From NCBI RefSeq assembly GCF_000400365.1, contig NZ_BAOG01000063.1, positions 1 through 64,000 of the forward strand: DNA of 64,000 nucleotides, written 5' to 3'. A model generated the notes under the pieces. That model had not been told where the DNA came from. It saw nothing but the letters and a program-made list of their open reading frames with translations, and did no database searches. This DNA is from Vibrio jasicida CAIM 1864 = LMG 25398 (GTDB taxonomy: Bacteria > Pseudomonadota > Gammaproteobacteria > Enterobacterales > Vibrionaceae). Each line of letters opens with the position of its first letter. Position 1 is the stretch's first letter. The translations under genes and the position numbers were made by a program. Positions 7,389 to 16,172 of the stretch are shown here, piece after piece.

Positions 7389-9422
7389 TTAGAAGCTGTA
7401 AGCCACAGACGCTTTAAAGTTACGACCCACTTCGTAGCTGGTGTATTTCACTGAACCCCAAGAGATACCAAAACCTGTGTGCTCTGAGTATAGCTTGTTG
7501 AACACGTTGTCGACCGCTAGGTTAACTGACAGGTCTTTCGCAAAGTCTGGTACGTACACTGCCCATAGGTTATGCGTTGCGAAACCAGGGCGCTCCACTT
7601 TCTCGCCATCTTCGTCTGTGTAGTCGTTACCCGGAACGAAGCGTGAATCCCAACCGAACACCACTTCACTGGTTACGTCGTACTTAAAGCCCGCCTTGAT
7701 ATTGTGAATACCCGTCTTGTTCATGTGGCTCGTCTTGCCACTTTCTAGACTGGTTTGCTCACCATCAGAGTATGAGTGGTTTGCGTACAGGTAAAAATCT
7801 TCAATGCTGTAAGTAAATACGGTTTCTACACCCCAAACTTCTACATCATTTTGGTTAGCCAAGGTTCTGTTGTTCTTAGTCGGGTGCATTTGGTTATCCA
7901 GATCGTACTGGTATGCGGTGAAGCCAAGAATCGCATTATCCGCCACTAGCAAACCAGACATGTCGTAATCGAAACCCGCTTCGTAGTTGTTACCTGTCAT
8001 GGCTTTGGTGTCTGCCTGAGTTACGTCAGCCGCCGCTTTCATAGTCAGTGTTTCAGGCAGTGAAGCGCCTTTGAATAGACGACCGTAACCAACACGCAGT
8101 CTTAGGTTATCTGTGGTTTGGTATTCACCTTGGAACTTAGGCGACAACTGGTCGTATTTACCTTTAAATATACCACCTAGCTCATGTACGTCATAACGAA
8201 GGCCGGTCACAAAACGGAAGTCATTAATCTCGAATGCGTCTTGAGCGTAGATTCCGTAAGCCGTTACTGTACCGCCATCGATGTCGTAGTTCTTCGTCTC
8301 ACCGAGTTTCGAGCCCGACGTGTAATGACCAAGGCCAGAATCAACCCACTGCTCTGATTTGTAACCCTCGAAGCCGTAAGTCAGCTCGTGATCGCCAACC
8401 CAAGAGATGTTGCGGATGTCACCACCAATTGTCGTCACGTTGTACTCACGCGAAGGAATTGATAAGTCACCGTCTTTAGTGAATTCCCAAGCGCCATTCA
8501 CTTGGTTCCAATCGCCATACTCTTCAGTTAGCGCATCACGATCCATGTACTGACGGTTGTAGTATAGGTTCGTCTTTAGGTTCACCAAGTCACTGCCATT
8601 GTCGTAGCGATGCATAAACGTCACAGTATCTCGGTTAATCGAGTGGTAGTTGTGCTCATCATGTGCGTACAGTGCACCCGCCTTCTCACCCGATAGCTGA
8701 CGTTTACCACCGTCTTGGTACGTGTCGTAAGACAGTTTGAACTCGTTCGCGTCGTTTGGTACGAACACCACTTTCACCAAGCCAGACTTCAGCTTACCTT
8801 GCTTAGAAGTCACATCATCTTTCCCCGGAATGTACAACTCACCGTCATCTGAGTAGTTCGCAATACCCATCAGTTGGAGCTCATCGTTCAGTTTCGCGTA
8901 AACCGCAACGTTCGTCGTGAAGCGTTCGTAAGCCGTTTGATACCCCGTTTTAACGCGAGCACCGATGCTTTCGTCTTCTGCAAGGAGGTCACTGGGATCT
9001 TTCGTTTCGTAGCTGAATGAGCCGTTAATTGCGCCCGCTCCCGACAGTACAGAGTTACCGCCTAGGGTGATTTCAGCAGATTTAAGCATGGCTGGGTCAA
9101 AGGTCTGATCGCCAGAGTGGTGGAATAACTGACCTTCTTGGCGTGCACCGTCAATGGTGACAACCGAGTATTTGTCTTCCATACCGCGAATGTAAACCTT
9201 ACGCGAGTAACGTGCGTTACCGTCAACCGTTACACTCGGCATGGTGTTCAGTATGTCTTTAATATCAGACGCTTGTTTTTGTTCTAATGTCTCTGAGTTG
9301 ATTTCAGTTTGAACAAGTTGATCAAGAGCAGAACCGACAACGACGATGTTTTCGTCAGAAGCGTGAGCAGCAAAAGAGGCAATCGCAAAGGTGATGGCTG
9401 CGGAAAGTGACTTCAGTTTCAT
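7389..9422 (-). CDS. TonB-dependent outer membrane receptor
   Basis: A 677-residue outer membrane receptor. A signal peptide of about 21 residues ends at AHA. A TonB box-like ENIVVVG follows, then a plug domain (about 35-150) with the YIRGMEDKY region, a beta-barrel, and a C-terminal aromatic residue (VAYSF). A 19-bp Fur-box-like site lies in its promoter region, so iron-repressed uptake of a siderophore or heme compound is likely. The short length and lack of a recognised FRAP/NPNL pair mean I cannot choose between heme and siderophore. The divergent AraC gene may be its inducer-responsive regulator. Confidence 0.88.
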   Translation of the reverse strand: MKLKSLSAAITFAIASFAAHASDENIVVVGSALDQLVQTEINSETLEQKQASDIKDILNTMPSVTVDGNARYSRKVYIRGMEDKYSVVTIDGARQEGQLFHHSGDQTFDPAMLKSAEITLGGNSVLSGAGAINGSFSYETKDPSDLLAEDESIGARVKTGYQTAYERFTTNVAVYAKLNDELQLMGIANYSDDGELYIPGKDDVTSKQGKLKSGLVKVVFVPNDANEFKLSYDTYQDGGKRQLSGEKAGALYAHDEHNYHSINRDTVTFMHRYDNGSDLVNLKTNLYYNRQYMDRDALTEEYGDWNQVNGAWEFTKDGDLSIPSREYNVTTIGGDIRNISWVGDHELTYGFEGYKSEQWVDSGLGHYTSGSKLGETKNYDIDGGTVTAYGIYAQDAFEINDFRFVTGLRYDVHELGGIFKGKYDQLSPKFQGEYQTTDNLRLRVGYGRLFKGASLPETLTMKAAADVTQADTKAMTGNNYEAGFDYDMSGLLVADNAILGFTAYQYDLDNQMHPTKNNRTLANQNDVEVWGVETVFTYSIEDFYLYANHSYSDGEQTSLESGKTSHMNKTGIHNIKAGFKYDVTSEVVFGWDSRFVPGNDYTDEDGEKVERPGFATHNLWAVYVPDFAKDLSVNLAVDNVFNKLYSEHTGFGISWGSVKYTSYEVGRNFKASVAYSF

Positions 9423-9479
9423 AATACTACTTATATTTTATAAACAATAACGAGGGAGCGCAGCATAATACATGAGCTT

Positions 9480-9498
9480 AATGATAATTAATCTCATT
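9480..9498. promoter_or_regulatory. Fur box
   Basis: AATGATAATTAATCTCATT is 19 bp with inverted AATGA and TCATT ends, and is close to the Fur consensus GATAATGATAATCATTATC. It lies in the 170-nt divergent region between the TonB receptor and AraC genes, about 60 nt before the receptor start. It probably represses the receptor when iron is plentiful. Confidence 0.75.
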
Positions 9499-9592
9499 TA
9501 CATTCTTTACGTTAATGAGCGATTTATTTTTAATCAGATCGAGCACATCACCACCAAATAATCCACATTTAGGAAGAAGGTTGGGATGAGGT

Positions 9593-10102
9593 ATGAAAGG
9601 TATTTCGCGCAAGGTCGAGCACTTAACTCACTCGTTTGTTCAATCTTGCCGAAGCAGTGTTAGACTCAATACGATGCTTTCAGAATGTGGAAATACGATG
9701 TCATCTCGCCCAAAGACCTTCTATGAACAAGAAATTGACCGCGTATACCGCGAGATGCCGTTGAGCCCAAAGCAGTTTCTCCTGATCAGACAATCCAAAG
9801 CGTTTATGGAAAAGCATCACTCAGAAAACATCGAATTAAACGACTTAGCCAAAGCCGCCTTTATGTCGCGCTTTCACTATGCGCGGATTTTCAAACAGAT
9901 GTATGGCGTGACGCCACGAAGCTATTTAAGGGATATGCGGATTAAGAAAGCCAAAGCGCTACTCAAGGAAGGTAACTCGATCACGGATACTTGTTTTCAG
10001 GTTGGCTATGAGAGCTTAACCACATTTTCGAGTGTCTTTAGAAAGAGCACAGGTTGCTCACCCAAAGCGTTTCAAAAAATGCAGAAAAGCAATCTAGAAT
10101 AA
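9593..10102 (+). CDS. short AraC-family regulator
   Basis: A 169-residue protein with a double helix-turn-helix AraC domain at about 65-160, including the conserved GYESLTTFSSVFRKSTGCSP segment. The N-terminal ~60 residues are too short for a cupin sensor domain. Internal methionines (residues 25 and 34) are possible alternative starts. It is divergent from the Fur-controlled receptor and about 60 nt upstream of a VOC gene, so it could regulate either. AraC activators adjacent to siderophore receptors are common, but the missing sensor domain makes the inducer unclear. Confidence 0.75.
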   Translation: MKGISRKVEHLTHSFVQSCRSSVRLNTMLSECGNTMSSRPKTFYEQEIDRVYREMPLSPKQFLLIRQSKAFMEKHHSENIELNDLAKAAFMSRFHYARIFKQMYGVTPRSYLRDMRIKKAKALLKEGNSITDTCFQVGYESLTTFSSVFRKSTGCSPKAFQKMQKSNLE

Positions 10103-10162
10103 GTTTTTGAGCCTCACTTTCAGTATCTTTTCCTCATCCAAACCCAGCAAAGGTAAATACCC

Positions 10163-10552
10163 GTGATCAGAATTTCCCTAACCAGCGTACCTGTGGACGA
10201 TCAGAACAAAGCCTTCGATTTCTACACCAATGTTCTTGGCTTTATCAAAAAGACCGAAGTACCAATCGGTGAACATAAATGGTTAACAGTGGTTTCTCCG
10301 ATTGAACAATCTGGGGTTGAATTGTTGTTAGAACCGATGGCGTTTGGACCAGCAAAAGTGTACCAAAATGCTCTCAAAGAAGCGGGGATTCCTTGGACTT
10401 CCTTTGCGGTCGATGATCTGCAGAAAGAATACGTGAGACTCTCTGAACTCGGCGTGGCTTTCTCTATAGAGCCAAGAGAAGCTGGCCCTGTAATGATTGC
10501 CGTACTCGATGATACCTGTGGGAATTACATTCAACTTATGCAGGAATTATAA
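10163..10552 (+). CDS. VOC/glyoxalase-superfamily protein
   Basis: A 129-residue protein with two beta-alpha-beta-beta-beta modules of the vicinal oxygen chelate fold. The N-terminal module has the KAFDFYTNVLGF pattern and the C-terminal one ends in DDTCGNYIQLMQE, where the last Glu is a usual metal position. Members act as glyoxalases, dioxygenases or resistance proteins; the exact activity cannot be told. It starts with GTG behind AGGT and follows the AraC gene closely, a frequent pairing. Confidence 0.78.
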   Translation: MIRISLTSVPVDDQNKAFDFYTNVLGFIKKTEVPIGEHKWLTVVSPIEQSGVELLLEPMAFGPAKVYQNALKEAGIPWTSFAVDDLQKEYVRLSELGVAFSIEPREAGPVMIAVLDDTCGNYIQLMQEL

Positions 10553-10577
10553 CGGCTTAAATTCGTGCCGTTTTTTA
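10551..10577 (+). terminator. terminator after VOC gene, first of two
   Basis: AACGGC at 10551-10556 pairs with GCCGTT at 10567-10572 and is followed by a T run. The stem begins at the stop codon of the VOC gene. Confidence 0.75.
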
Positions 10578-10583
10578 ACAGAG

Positions 10584-10622
10584 AAGCCAAGCTCAACATC
10601 GTTTGACCTTGGCTTTTGTTGT
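10584..10622 (+). terminator. second tandem terminator
   Basis: AAGCCAAG at 10584-10591 pairs with CTTGGCTT at 10608-10615, then TTGTTGTTT follows. Together with the preceding hairpin it insulates the chemoreceptor gene. Confidence 0.7.
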
Positions 10623-10743
10623 TTAAATAAACCTTACTGAAAAAGTGTGATTCGGCTAAGCAAATATATGAATGTGATCGTGTATTCGATACTCAACTCG
10701 ATTAGCATGCAATTTTTAACATCATGTTACATTTATAAAACTT

Positions 10744-11829
10744 ATGTTTGGATTAAAACGAATCAAAGCCGACAATGAGGCGCTAAAGCAAGAGTTAGCA
10801 GACCTCAAACAAAAGTACCAAACTGACATTGCTGCTCTGGAAAATCAGCTCCAAGAGACGCAACAACTTGTTCGCTCCGCTCAGCAAGAACACCACAATA
10901 GCGATGAGTTGATGTCGAGCAGTTTGAAAGGTGGAGACATGCTCCAAACCATTCGAACTGAGATGGTGGAGAGTGCGCAATCTATGGCGCACGAGAACCA
11001 AGAACTGCAACAACTAGATGAGATGTTTAAGCAAACACACCAAGCTCTCGCTCGTCTGGACAACCGAGCAGTGAAGATCAGTACTCAAGCTTCTCAAAGC
11101 ATTGAATCAGTTCAAATATTAGATAAAACCGCCACTTCTATTTCCCTCCTTGTATCTACTATTCAAGAAATTTCTGACCAAACCAACTTGCTTGCTCTAA
11201 ATGCCGCTATTGAGGCCGCACGAGCCGGTGAAGCAGGACGCGGATTTGCGGTGGTAGCCGACGAGGTAAGAAACCTTGCGGGCAAAGCGAGTGAAGCCAG
11301 TGAACAGATTGACTCGCTTGTGAATCAAGTACTCACGCAAGTAAATGCAATTAAAAGCTCGATTGATGAAAACCAAACGTGTGCAGAAGAAGTTTCAGCA
11401 TCTTCAGCACAGATTGGCTCTATCGTGAACGAAGTCGTCGTGAAATCAGAGCACATGCAGCAAGTGATCCATATTGCTTCCACACGCGCTTTCTTGGATA
11501 CCGTCAAGCTCGACCACGCAATTTGGAAGAACAACATCTATCGCTTACTGCAAAAAGGCTCGTTTGGAGAAACCGTTAATAGCCATTCAGAATGCAGGCT
11601 AGGCCAGTGGTACTACCGTGGCGATGGCAAGGCTTACAGCCACCTAAGAAGCTATGCGTTACTTGAAGAACCACACAAAGGCGTACATGACAGCGGACGC
11701 GAAGCAATGAGCCAAGCCAAATCTGGCAACATGGCTGGCATGGTGACCGCAATTAACGCGATGGAAGATGCCAGCGAACAAGTCGTCGTTCAAATAGACC
11801 GCTTGATGGATGAGATTATCGCGAGTTAA
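10744..11829 (+). CDS. soluble methyl-accepting chemotaxis protein with CZB domain
   Basis: A 361-residue chemoreceptor with no membrane segment. Residues 1-45 form a coiled coil. The signalling hairpin follows (about 85-245) with the highly conserved tip around SDQTNLLALNAAIEAARAGE. A chemoreceptor zinc-binding (CZB) domain occupies about 255-355. The CZB metal residues are visible: His in LDHAIWK, Cys in ECRLGQWY, and two His in EEPHKGVH. CZB proteins bind zinc tightly and can sense hypochlorous acid through the zinc-cysteine core. It would signal from the cytoplasm to CheA/CheW. The start has a poor ribosome binding site. Confidence 0.9.
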   Translation: MFGLKRIKADNEALKQELADLKQKYQTDIAALENQLQETQQLVRSAQQEHHNSDELMSSSLKGGDMLQTIRTEMVESAQSMAHENQELQQLDEMFKQTHQALARLDNRAVKISTQASQSIESVQILDKTATSISLLVSTIQEISDQTNLLALNAAIEAARAGEAGRGFAVVADEVRNLAGKASEASEQIDSLVNQVLTQVNAIKSSIDENQTCAEEVSASSAQIGSIVNEVVVKSEHMQQVIHIASTRAFLDTVKLDHAIWKNNIYRLLQKGSFGETVNSHSECRLGQWYYRGDGKAYSHLRSYALLEEPHKGVHDSGREAMSQAKSGNMAGMVTAINAMEDASEQVVVQIDRLMDEIIAS

Positions 11830-11843
11830 TTTCAAGACTTATT

Positions 11844-11876
11844 CTTCCTCCCTTCTCATCGAGTAAAGGGAGGAAG
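11844..11876. terminator. hairpin between convergent MCP and LysR genes
   Basis: CTTCCTCCCTT at 11844-11854 pairs perfectly with AAGGGAGGAAG at 11866-11876 around an 11-nt loop. The flanks are AT-rich but there is no long U tract. It is placed to stop both convergent genes. Confidence 0.6.
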
Positions 11877-11901
11877 TTAAGCTTACCTACCCTATCATCC
11901 C

Positions 11902-12828
11902 CTATTCATTCTTTGGTAATTGCGTCTCAAGCCATTCAATAAATGCAGCATTCTTTGGTCTGTGTTGCTGACCGTTTAAACAAATCAAATCGTAGCCTCG
12001 CTCTGCACTTACGCGCTCAAAAGGTGCCACTAGTTCACCGTTTTCTAGGCTGCTTTTCACTAACGATTCACGAGCGACTCCCAACCCCATTCCGTTCTTA
12101 GCCGCTGTCATTGCCATATCGGCGTGATTAAACAAGTAAGTTCTGTCCATCACGTTAAGTGTGTTGAGTAGCGAGTTAGATTGTTTGTCCAGCCACATCG
12201 CCCATTCTTGATTGGGTTCACTCGCCTCTAATGATTCAGAGCAATGAATAAAAGTCACGCCGGCCAACTGCTCAAGCAATGGCGCTGGCTCAGTAAAATG
12301 GTCGTTAAAGTATTTGGGGCTACAAACCGGCAACAGCACTTCATCAAATAAACGCTGATGGTAAAAGCCCGGATGTTCGCTATCGCTGTAGTAAATCGCG
12401 ATATCGACGGGCTCATGCTGAAAGTCCAAACGGCTCGCTTTCACCCTCAGTTTTATATTGAGATGCGGATACAAACGTTGGAAATCTGGCAACCTTGGCA
12501 AAAGCCAACTCTGGGCGAACGTCGGCGCTGCTCCAATATATAATTCACCACGCAGTTCATTGAACTTGATGTCTTCGAGCTCAGAGAAAATCACTTCGAA
12601 CGATTGGTTTAATGCATGCAGTAATCGATCACCTTCTTTGGTCAGTTCTAATCGTCTCGTCATGCGCACAAACAAACTGAAGCCCAGTTGCTCTTCTAAC
12701 GATTTGATTCGCTGACTCACCGCCCCTTGGGTAATGAATAGCTCTTCCGCTGCTTTGGTAAAGCTAAGAAACTTACCTGCAATCGCAAAAGTGTACATAT
12801 TGGAGAGCATCTGCTGCTTTCTGTCCAT
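11902..12828 (-). CDS. LysR-family regulator, DsdC/GcvA-like
   Basis: A 308-residue LysR-type regulator from the ATG at 12828; a GTG one codon upstream is possible. The winged helix-turn-helix is at about 10-68 (FTKAAEELFITQGAVSQRI), followed by a periplasmic-binding-protein-like sensor domain. The sequence pattern is close to the DsdC/GcvA subgroup, but no D-serine dehydratase gene is nearby. It is divergent from the GH4 glycosidase gene, which is its most likely target by position. Confidence 0.82.
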   Translation of the reverse strand: MDRKQQMLSNMYTFAIAGKFLSFTKAAEELFITQGAVSQRIKSLEEQLGFSLFVRMTRRLELTKEGDRLLHALNQSFEVIFSELEDIKFNELRGELYIGAAPTFAQSWLLPRLPDFQRLYPHLNIKLRVKASRLDFQHEPVDIAIYYSDSEHPGFYHQRLFDEVLLPVCSPKYFNDHFTEPAPLLEQLAGVTFIHCSESLEASEPNQEWAMWLDKQSNSLLNTLNVMDRTYLFNHADMAMTAAKNGMGLGVARESLVKSSLENGELVAPFERVSAERGYDLICLNGQQHRPKNAAFIEWLETQLPKNE

Positions 12829-12845
12829 CACTCGACTCTCTATAA

Positions 12846-12860
12846 ATTAGCTGTACTAAT
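12846..12860. promoter_or_regulatory. candidate LysR box
   Basis: ATTAGCTGTACTAAT has 5-bp inverted arms and fits the T-N11-A LysR motif. It lies 18 nt before the LysR start and 83 nt before the GH4 start. A weak CRP-like TGTGA-N6-TCAGG follows at 12883-12898. Confidence 0.45.
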
Positions 12861-12942
12861 CCATAGCAAGATTTGTTTGGTTTGTGAAGCTCATCAGGAT
12901 GCTTTTTAATCAAACTGTCTTATCCATAACGAGAACATCACG

Positions 12943-14256
12943 ATGAAAAAGAATCTTAAAATTACCATCATTGGCGCAGGCTCTAGCTACACACCAGAGC
13001 TCATCGAAGGTCTGATCAAACGAAATCATGAACTGCCAATCGGCGAACTGTGGTTGGTTGATATTGAAGATGGCGCAGAGAAAGTCAGCATCATTGGCGA
13101 TTTAACACGTCGCATGTTGGCTAAAAACGACATGTCGCATATTGATGTGCACGTCACCTTGGATCGCAAACCTGCTTTGAAAGACGCAGACTTTGTATGT
13201 TCTCAATTTCGCGCTGGCTGCTTGGAAGGTCGAATCCGTGATGAACGTATCTCACTGAAGTACGGCATGATCGGTCAGGAGACCAATGGGTTAGGCGGTT
13301 TTGCCAATGCCTGTCGTACTATTCCTATCGCGCTGGAAATCTGTAAAGAGATGGAAGTGTTGTGTCCAGATGCTTGGTTGCTAAACTTTACCAACCCATC
13401 AGGCATGGTGACAGAAGCGATTCTCAAACACACCAAAGTGAAAGCGGTCGGTTTATGTAACGTGCCAGTGATCATGCAAAAAGGCATCGCCCAAATGCTC
13501 GGTGCTAACGAGCAAGAATTTGTACTGCAAGTTGCGGGTTTGAACCACTTTATCTGGGCACGCCAGATCCTGCACGAAGGTCGTGACAAACTGCAAGAAG
13601 TGGTCGAAGAGATCCTATCCGGCAACGATCCTTTGGTGCCGCAAAATATTCCTCCATTCGACTGGCCACAAGAGTTGCTGCGTAATATGGGGATGATCCC
13701 GTGTGCTTACCTGCGCTATTACTACACCAGCGAAGACATCATGAGCCAAGAGATTGAAGAAGCGAACGGCGAAGGTACTCGCGGTGAGGTGGTCAAAGCC
13801 ATGGAGAAACGACTGTTCGATATCTACCGCAATCCAGAGCTCAACGAAAAACCAAAAGAGCTCGAAAAGCGTGGGGGTCAATACTACTCAGAAGCTGCCT
13901 GCGAGCTGATGAGCTCTATCTACAACGATAAGCGCACCATCATGCACGTAAACACCCGTAACAACGGTGCCATTACAGGCTTACCTGACGATTGCGCGGT
14001 GGAAGTCAGCTGCATGATCACAAAATCGGGACCTGTGGCTTTAAACGTCGCGCCATTCCCAAGCGATACGCTGCGCTTGATCCAATTGATGAAAGACTTT
14101 GAATCACTCACGGTAGAAGCGGCTGTCACAGGCGACCGCAATGCCGCGCATCGAGCATTGATTTTAAACCCGTTAGTAACCACCGGGACGATTCTAGAAA
14201 AGGCTCTAGAAGAGACGATTGAAGCCAACCTCGACTACATGCCACAGTTCCGTTAA
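12943..14256 (+). CDS. GH4 6-phospho-beta-glucosidase
   Basis: A 437-residue family 4 glycoside hydrolase. The NAD-binding GAGSS is at 11-15. The expected metal ligands are Cys172 in LCNVP and His202 in GLNHF. Family 4 enzymes use NAD+ and Mn2+ for redox-assisted elimination and act on phosphorylated disaccharides in the cytoplasm. The pattern is closest to CelF/LicH 6-phospho-beta-glucosidases. No PTS gene is next to it, so the source of the phosphorylated substrate is not in this window. A terminator follows directly. Confidence 0.88.
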   Translation: MKKNLKITIIGAGSSYTPELIEGLIKRNHELPIGELWLVDIEDGAEKVSIIGDLTRRMLAKNDMSHIDVHVTLDRKPALKDADFVCSQFRAGCLEGRIRDERISLKYGMIGQETNGLGGFANACRTIPIALEICKEMEVLCPDAWLLNFTNPSGMVTEAILKHTKVKAVGLCNVPVIMQKGIAQMLGANEQEFVLQVAGLNHFIWARQILHEGRDKLQEVVEEILSGNDPLVPQNIPPFDWPQELLRNMGMIPCAYLRYYYTSEDIMSQEIEEANGEGTRGEVVKAMEKRLFDIYRNPELNEKPKELEKRGGQYYSEAACELMSSIYNDKRTIMHVNTRNNGAITGLPDDCAVEVSCMITKSGPVALNVAPFPSDTLRLIQLMKDFESLTVEAAVTGDRNAAHRALILNPLVTTGTILEKALEETIEANLDYMPQFR

Positions 14257-14276
14257 TCCTAACGAGAACGCGAAAG

Positions 14277-14302
14277 GGATGGTGAATGCCATCCTTTTTT
14301 AT
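14277..14302 (+). terminator. rho-independent terminator after GH4
   Basis: GGATGG at 14277-14282 pairs with CCATCC at 14289-14294, followed by TTTTTTATT. Confidence 0.85.
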
Positions 14303-14342
14303 TCTTCAATTTACCCAACAGCCTTAAGGAGCTTGAATATCG

Positions 14343-15356
14343 TCACTGCATGGTCAGAATGATTTTGCCTTGCAGCGTGACCGACTCATCTTCTATCAGC
14401 TCGAAGGCGCGCTGGAACTGTTCCAACGGAAGGTAGCAATCCACATCGAGTTGTATCTGATGTTCCACAAAATGTTCTAGCATCTCGGCAAAGACTTGTT
14501 TGCGAACGGTCTTACCAACCGACTCTTCCCAGTAGCGCAAAAAGAACGTATTGAAGTCGATATTGTTCTGCTTCATACAAGCGAAGAAAGCAGGCTCATA
14601 AGGGGTGAGAGAAAGCGTTCCATAATTAATATACGTTCCCGAACTAAGCAGAACTTGGATTAGTTCGGTGCCAAACTTGCCGCCAATGGCATCGAATGCG
14701 ACATTGGGTTGAGGCAGGTCTCGGACATCGATTTGAGATTGCAGATCTTGCTTACAATCTAGCACTGCATTGGAATCGTATGGATAACGCTCTGGCGCGG
14801 AGCTTATCGCAACTAAAGTAAATCCAAGTGAGTGCGATAACTGAGCGAAGATCTTACCAATCGCAGAATTGCCCGCGTTGATGATCACCACACCCTCTTG
14901 GCCTAACTTGGCAACGTGAGTGGTGATCACCCAAGCCGTCAGGGCATTGATATACAACTGGCAAGCGTAGCCATTCTCAAGTTCTTCCGGCACGGCAAAG
15001 ACATTCTCCGCATGCGCATCGACATAGCTTTGCCAAGTCCCGCTTTGTGCCACCAGCACCTTTTGCCCGATGTGAAATTCGGTTTGACGCGGATCGTTTA
15101 TCTCAACCACACGTCCAACCGCTTCAAACCCTGGGACTCGCGGCGGTACATGGGTACGACGATACTGCCCTACTCCCTGAATCGACAATCGGTCACTTGG
15201 ATTAATGTTTGTGGCTTCGATTTGCACGCGAACTTTACTCAAAGCGAGTGGCTCTAGCTCAACATGCTCCAACATCAGCGACACACTTGGCGAGCCAAAG
15301 CTCAGTTGATTAACGCGAGTGTTTGTCTTATGCGAGTTGGTCTTGGTTAAGCTCAT
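14343..15356 (-). CDS. MDR-family zinc-type NADPH oxidoreductase
   Basis: A 337-residue medium-chain dehydrogenase/reductase. The N-terminal GroES-like domain (about 30-140) has NPSDRLSIQGVGQYRRT, as in enoyl reductase/quinone oxidoreductase-like members. The Rossmann domain has the modified nucleotide motif NAGNSAIGK near residue 160. The cysteine ligands of the structural zinc are not evident, so it belongs to the non-zinc quinone or 2-enoyl reductase side of the family. The substrate is unknown. A perfect 14-bp palindrome lies about 30 nt before its start. Confidence 0.75.
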   Translation of the reverse strand: MSLTKTNSHKTNTRVNQLSFGSPSVSLMLEHVELEPLALSKVRVQIEATNINPSDRLSIQGVGQYRRTHVPPRVPGFEAVGRVVEINDPRQTEFHIGQKVLVAQSGTWQSYVDAHAENVFAVPEELENGYACQLYINALTAWVITTHVAKLGQEGVVIINAGNSAIGKIFAQLSHSLGFTLVAISSAPERYPYDSNAVLDCKQDLQSQIDVRDLPQPNVAFDAIGGKFGTELIQVLLSSGTYINYGTLSLTPYEPAFFACMKQNNIDFNTFFLRYWEESVGKTVRKQVFAEMLEHFVEHQIQLDVDCYLPLEQFQRAFELIEDESVTLQGKIILTMQ

Positions 15357-15384
15357 CTGGATACCGCGAGATTGCTAGAGGGAA

Positions 15385-15398
15385 TATGGCGCGCCATA
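15385..15398. promoter_or_regulatory. perfect 14-bp palindrome upstream of MDR gene
   Basis: TATGGCGCGCCATA is a perfect palindrome 29 nt before the MDR oxidoreductase start. The position suits an operator in the core promoter. No cognate regulator is assigned. Confidence 0.4.
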
Positions 15399-15451
15399 GC
15401 GAAACGGGTATATAACGTTTTCTCGGCGCGCACGTCAAATTGAATAAGAGC

Positions 15452-16051
15452 TTAAACGGGCTGACTCAGCATAAACACCACCACTAAAGCGAGACTGCTG
15501 CCCATGCATCGGTTTACCCATATAACCTTTTGTGGTGACTGTATAAAGCGGTTCAATACGGTGCCAAAGTACGCCCAAGCAAACATCCCCAGCACACCAG
15601 TTCCCACCATCACGCTGATAATGATCACCACTTGAGTCAGGTAATCATTGTTTGGCGAGATAAATTGAGAGAACACCGTCAGCGACGCAACCCAACTTTT
15701 CGGATTAAGAATTTGCACCCAAACGCCAGATAAAAAGCCGGACTTTTTTGCATTCGAATCATTGTCGAGTTCCATCGTGGCAATCGACCATGCGAGATAC
15801 AGCAGGTACGCCGCGCCAATCCACTTTAACGCCATGTACAAATCTGGGTAAAGGGTAAACAAACTGACAAGCCCCACACTTGCACCAACCAACATGATGA
15901 TCACCCCGACTGCATTGCCCAATACAAACGGCACGGTCGCAGAAAACCCATATCGGCTCGAAATACTTAACAGCGCGACGTTACCCGCTCCCGGCGTTAA
16001 AGAAATAGAAACGGCAAACAACAAAAATGCCGCCAACAATTGAGCACTCAT
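15452..16051 (-). CDS. LysE/RhtB-family amino acid exporter
   Basis: A 199-residue membrane protein with about six predicted helices. It has the family N-terminal TPGAGN motif (variant of TPGP) near residues 19-24 and the NPKSW motif near residue 115. Members export amino acids or homoserine lactones across the inner membrane. It is divergent from an Lrp/AsnC regulator, a very common pair in which the Lrp protein senses the exported amino acid. The specific substrate is not readable. Confidence 0.85.
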   Translation of the reverse strand: MSAQLLAAFLLFAVSISLTPGAGNVALLSISSRYGFSATVPFVLGNAVGVIIMLVGASVGLVSLFTLYPDLYMALKWIGAAYLLYLAWSIATMELDNDSNAKKSGFLSGVWVQILNPKSWVASLTVFSQFISPNNDYLTQVVIIISVMVGTGVLGMFAWAYFGTVLNRFIQSPQKVIWVNRCMGSSLALVVVFMLSQPV

Positions 16052-16172
16052 GCACTCTCTCCCAAAAAGTAATCAACGAATATGTGAAACAGTCTAACGA
16101 TTTGGGTAGAAAGAAAATTGCTATCTGCGCTACGATAAAAGTCAATTTGAGCAGACTATTTCCAAAACAATT

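Noticed and set aside
11902..12828. True DsdC regulator of D-serine use
   Set aside because: The sequence pattern is DsdC-like but no dsdA or dsdX gene is adjacent; a GH4 glycosidase is.
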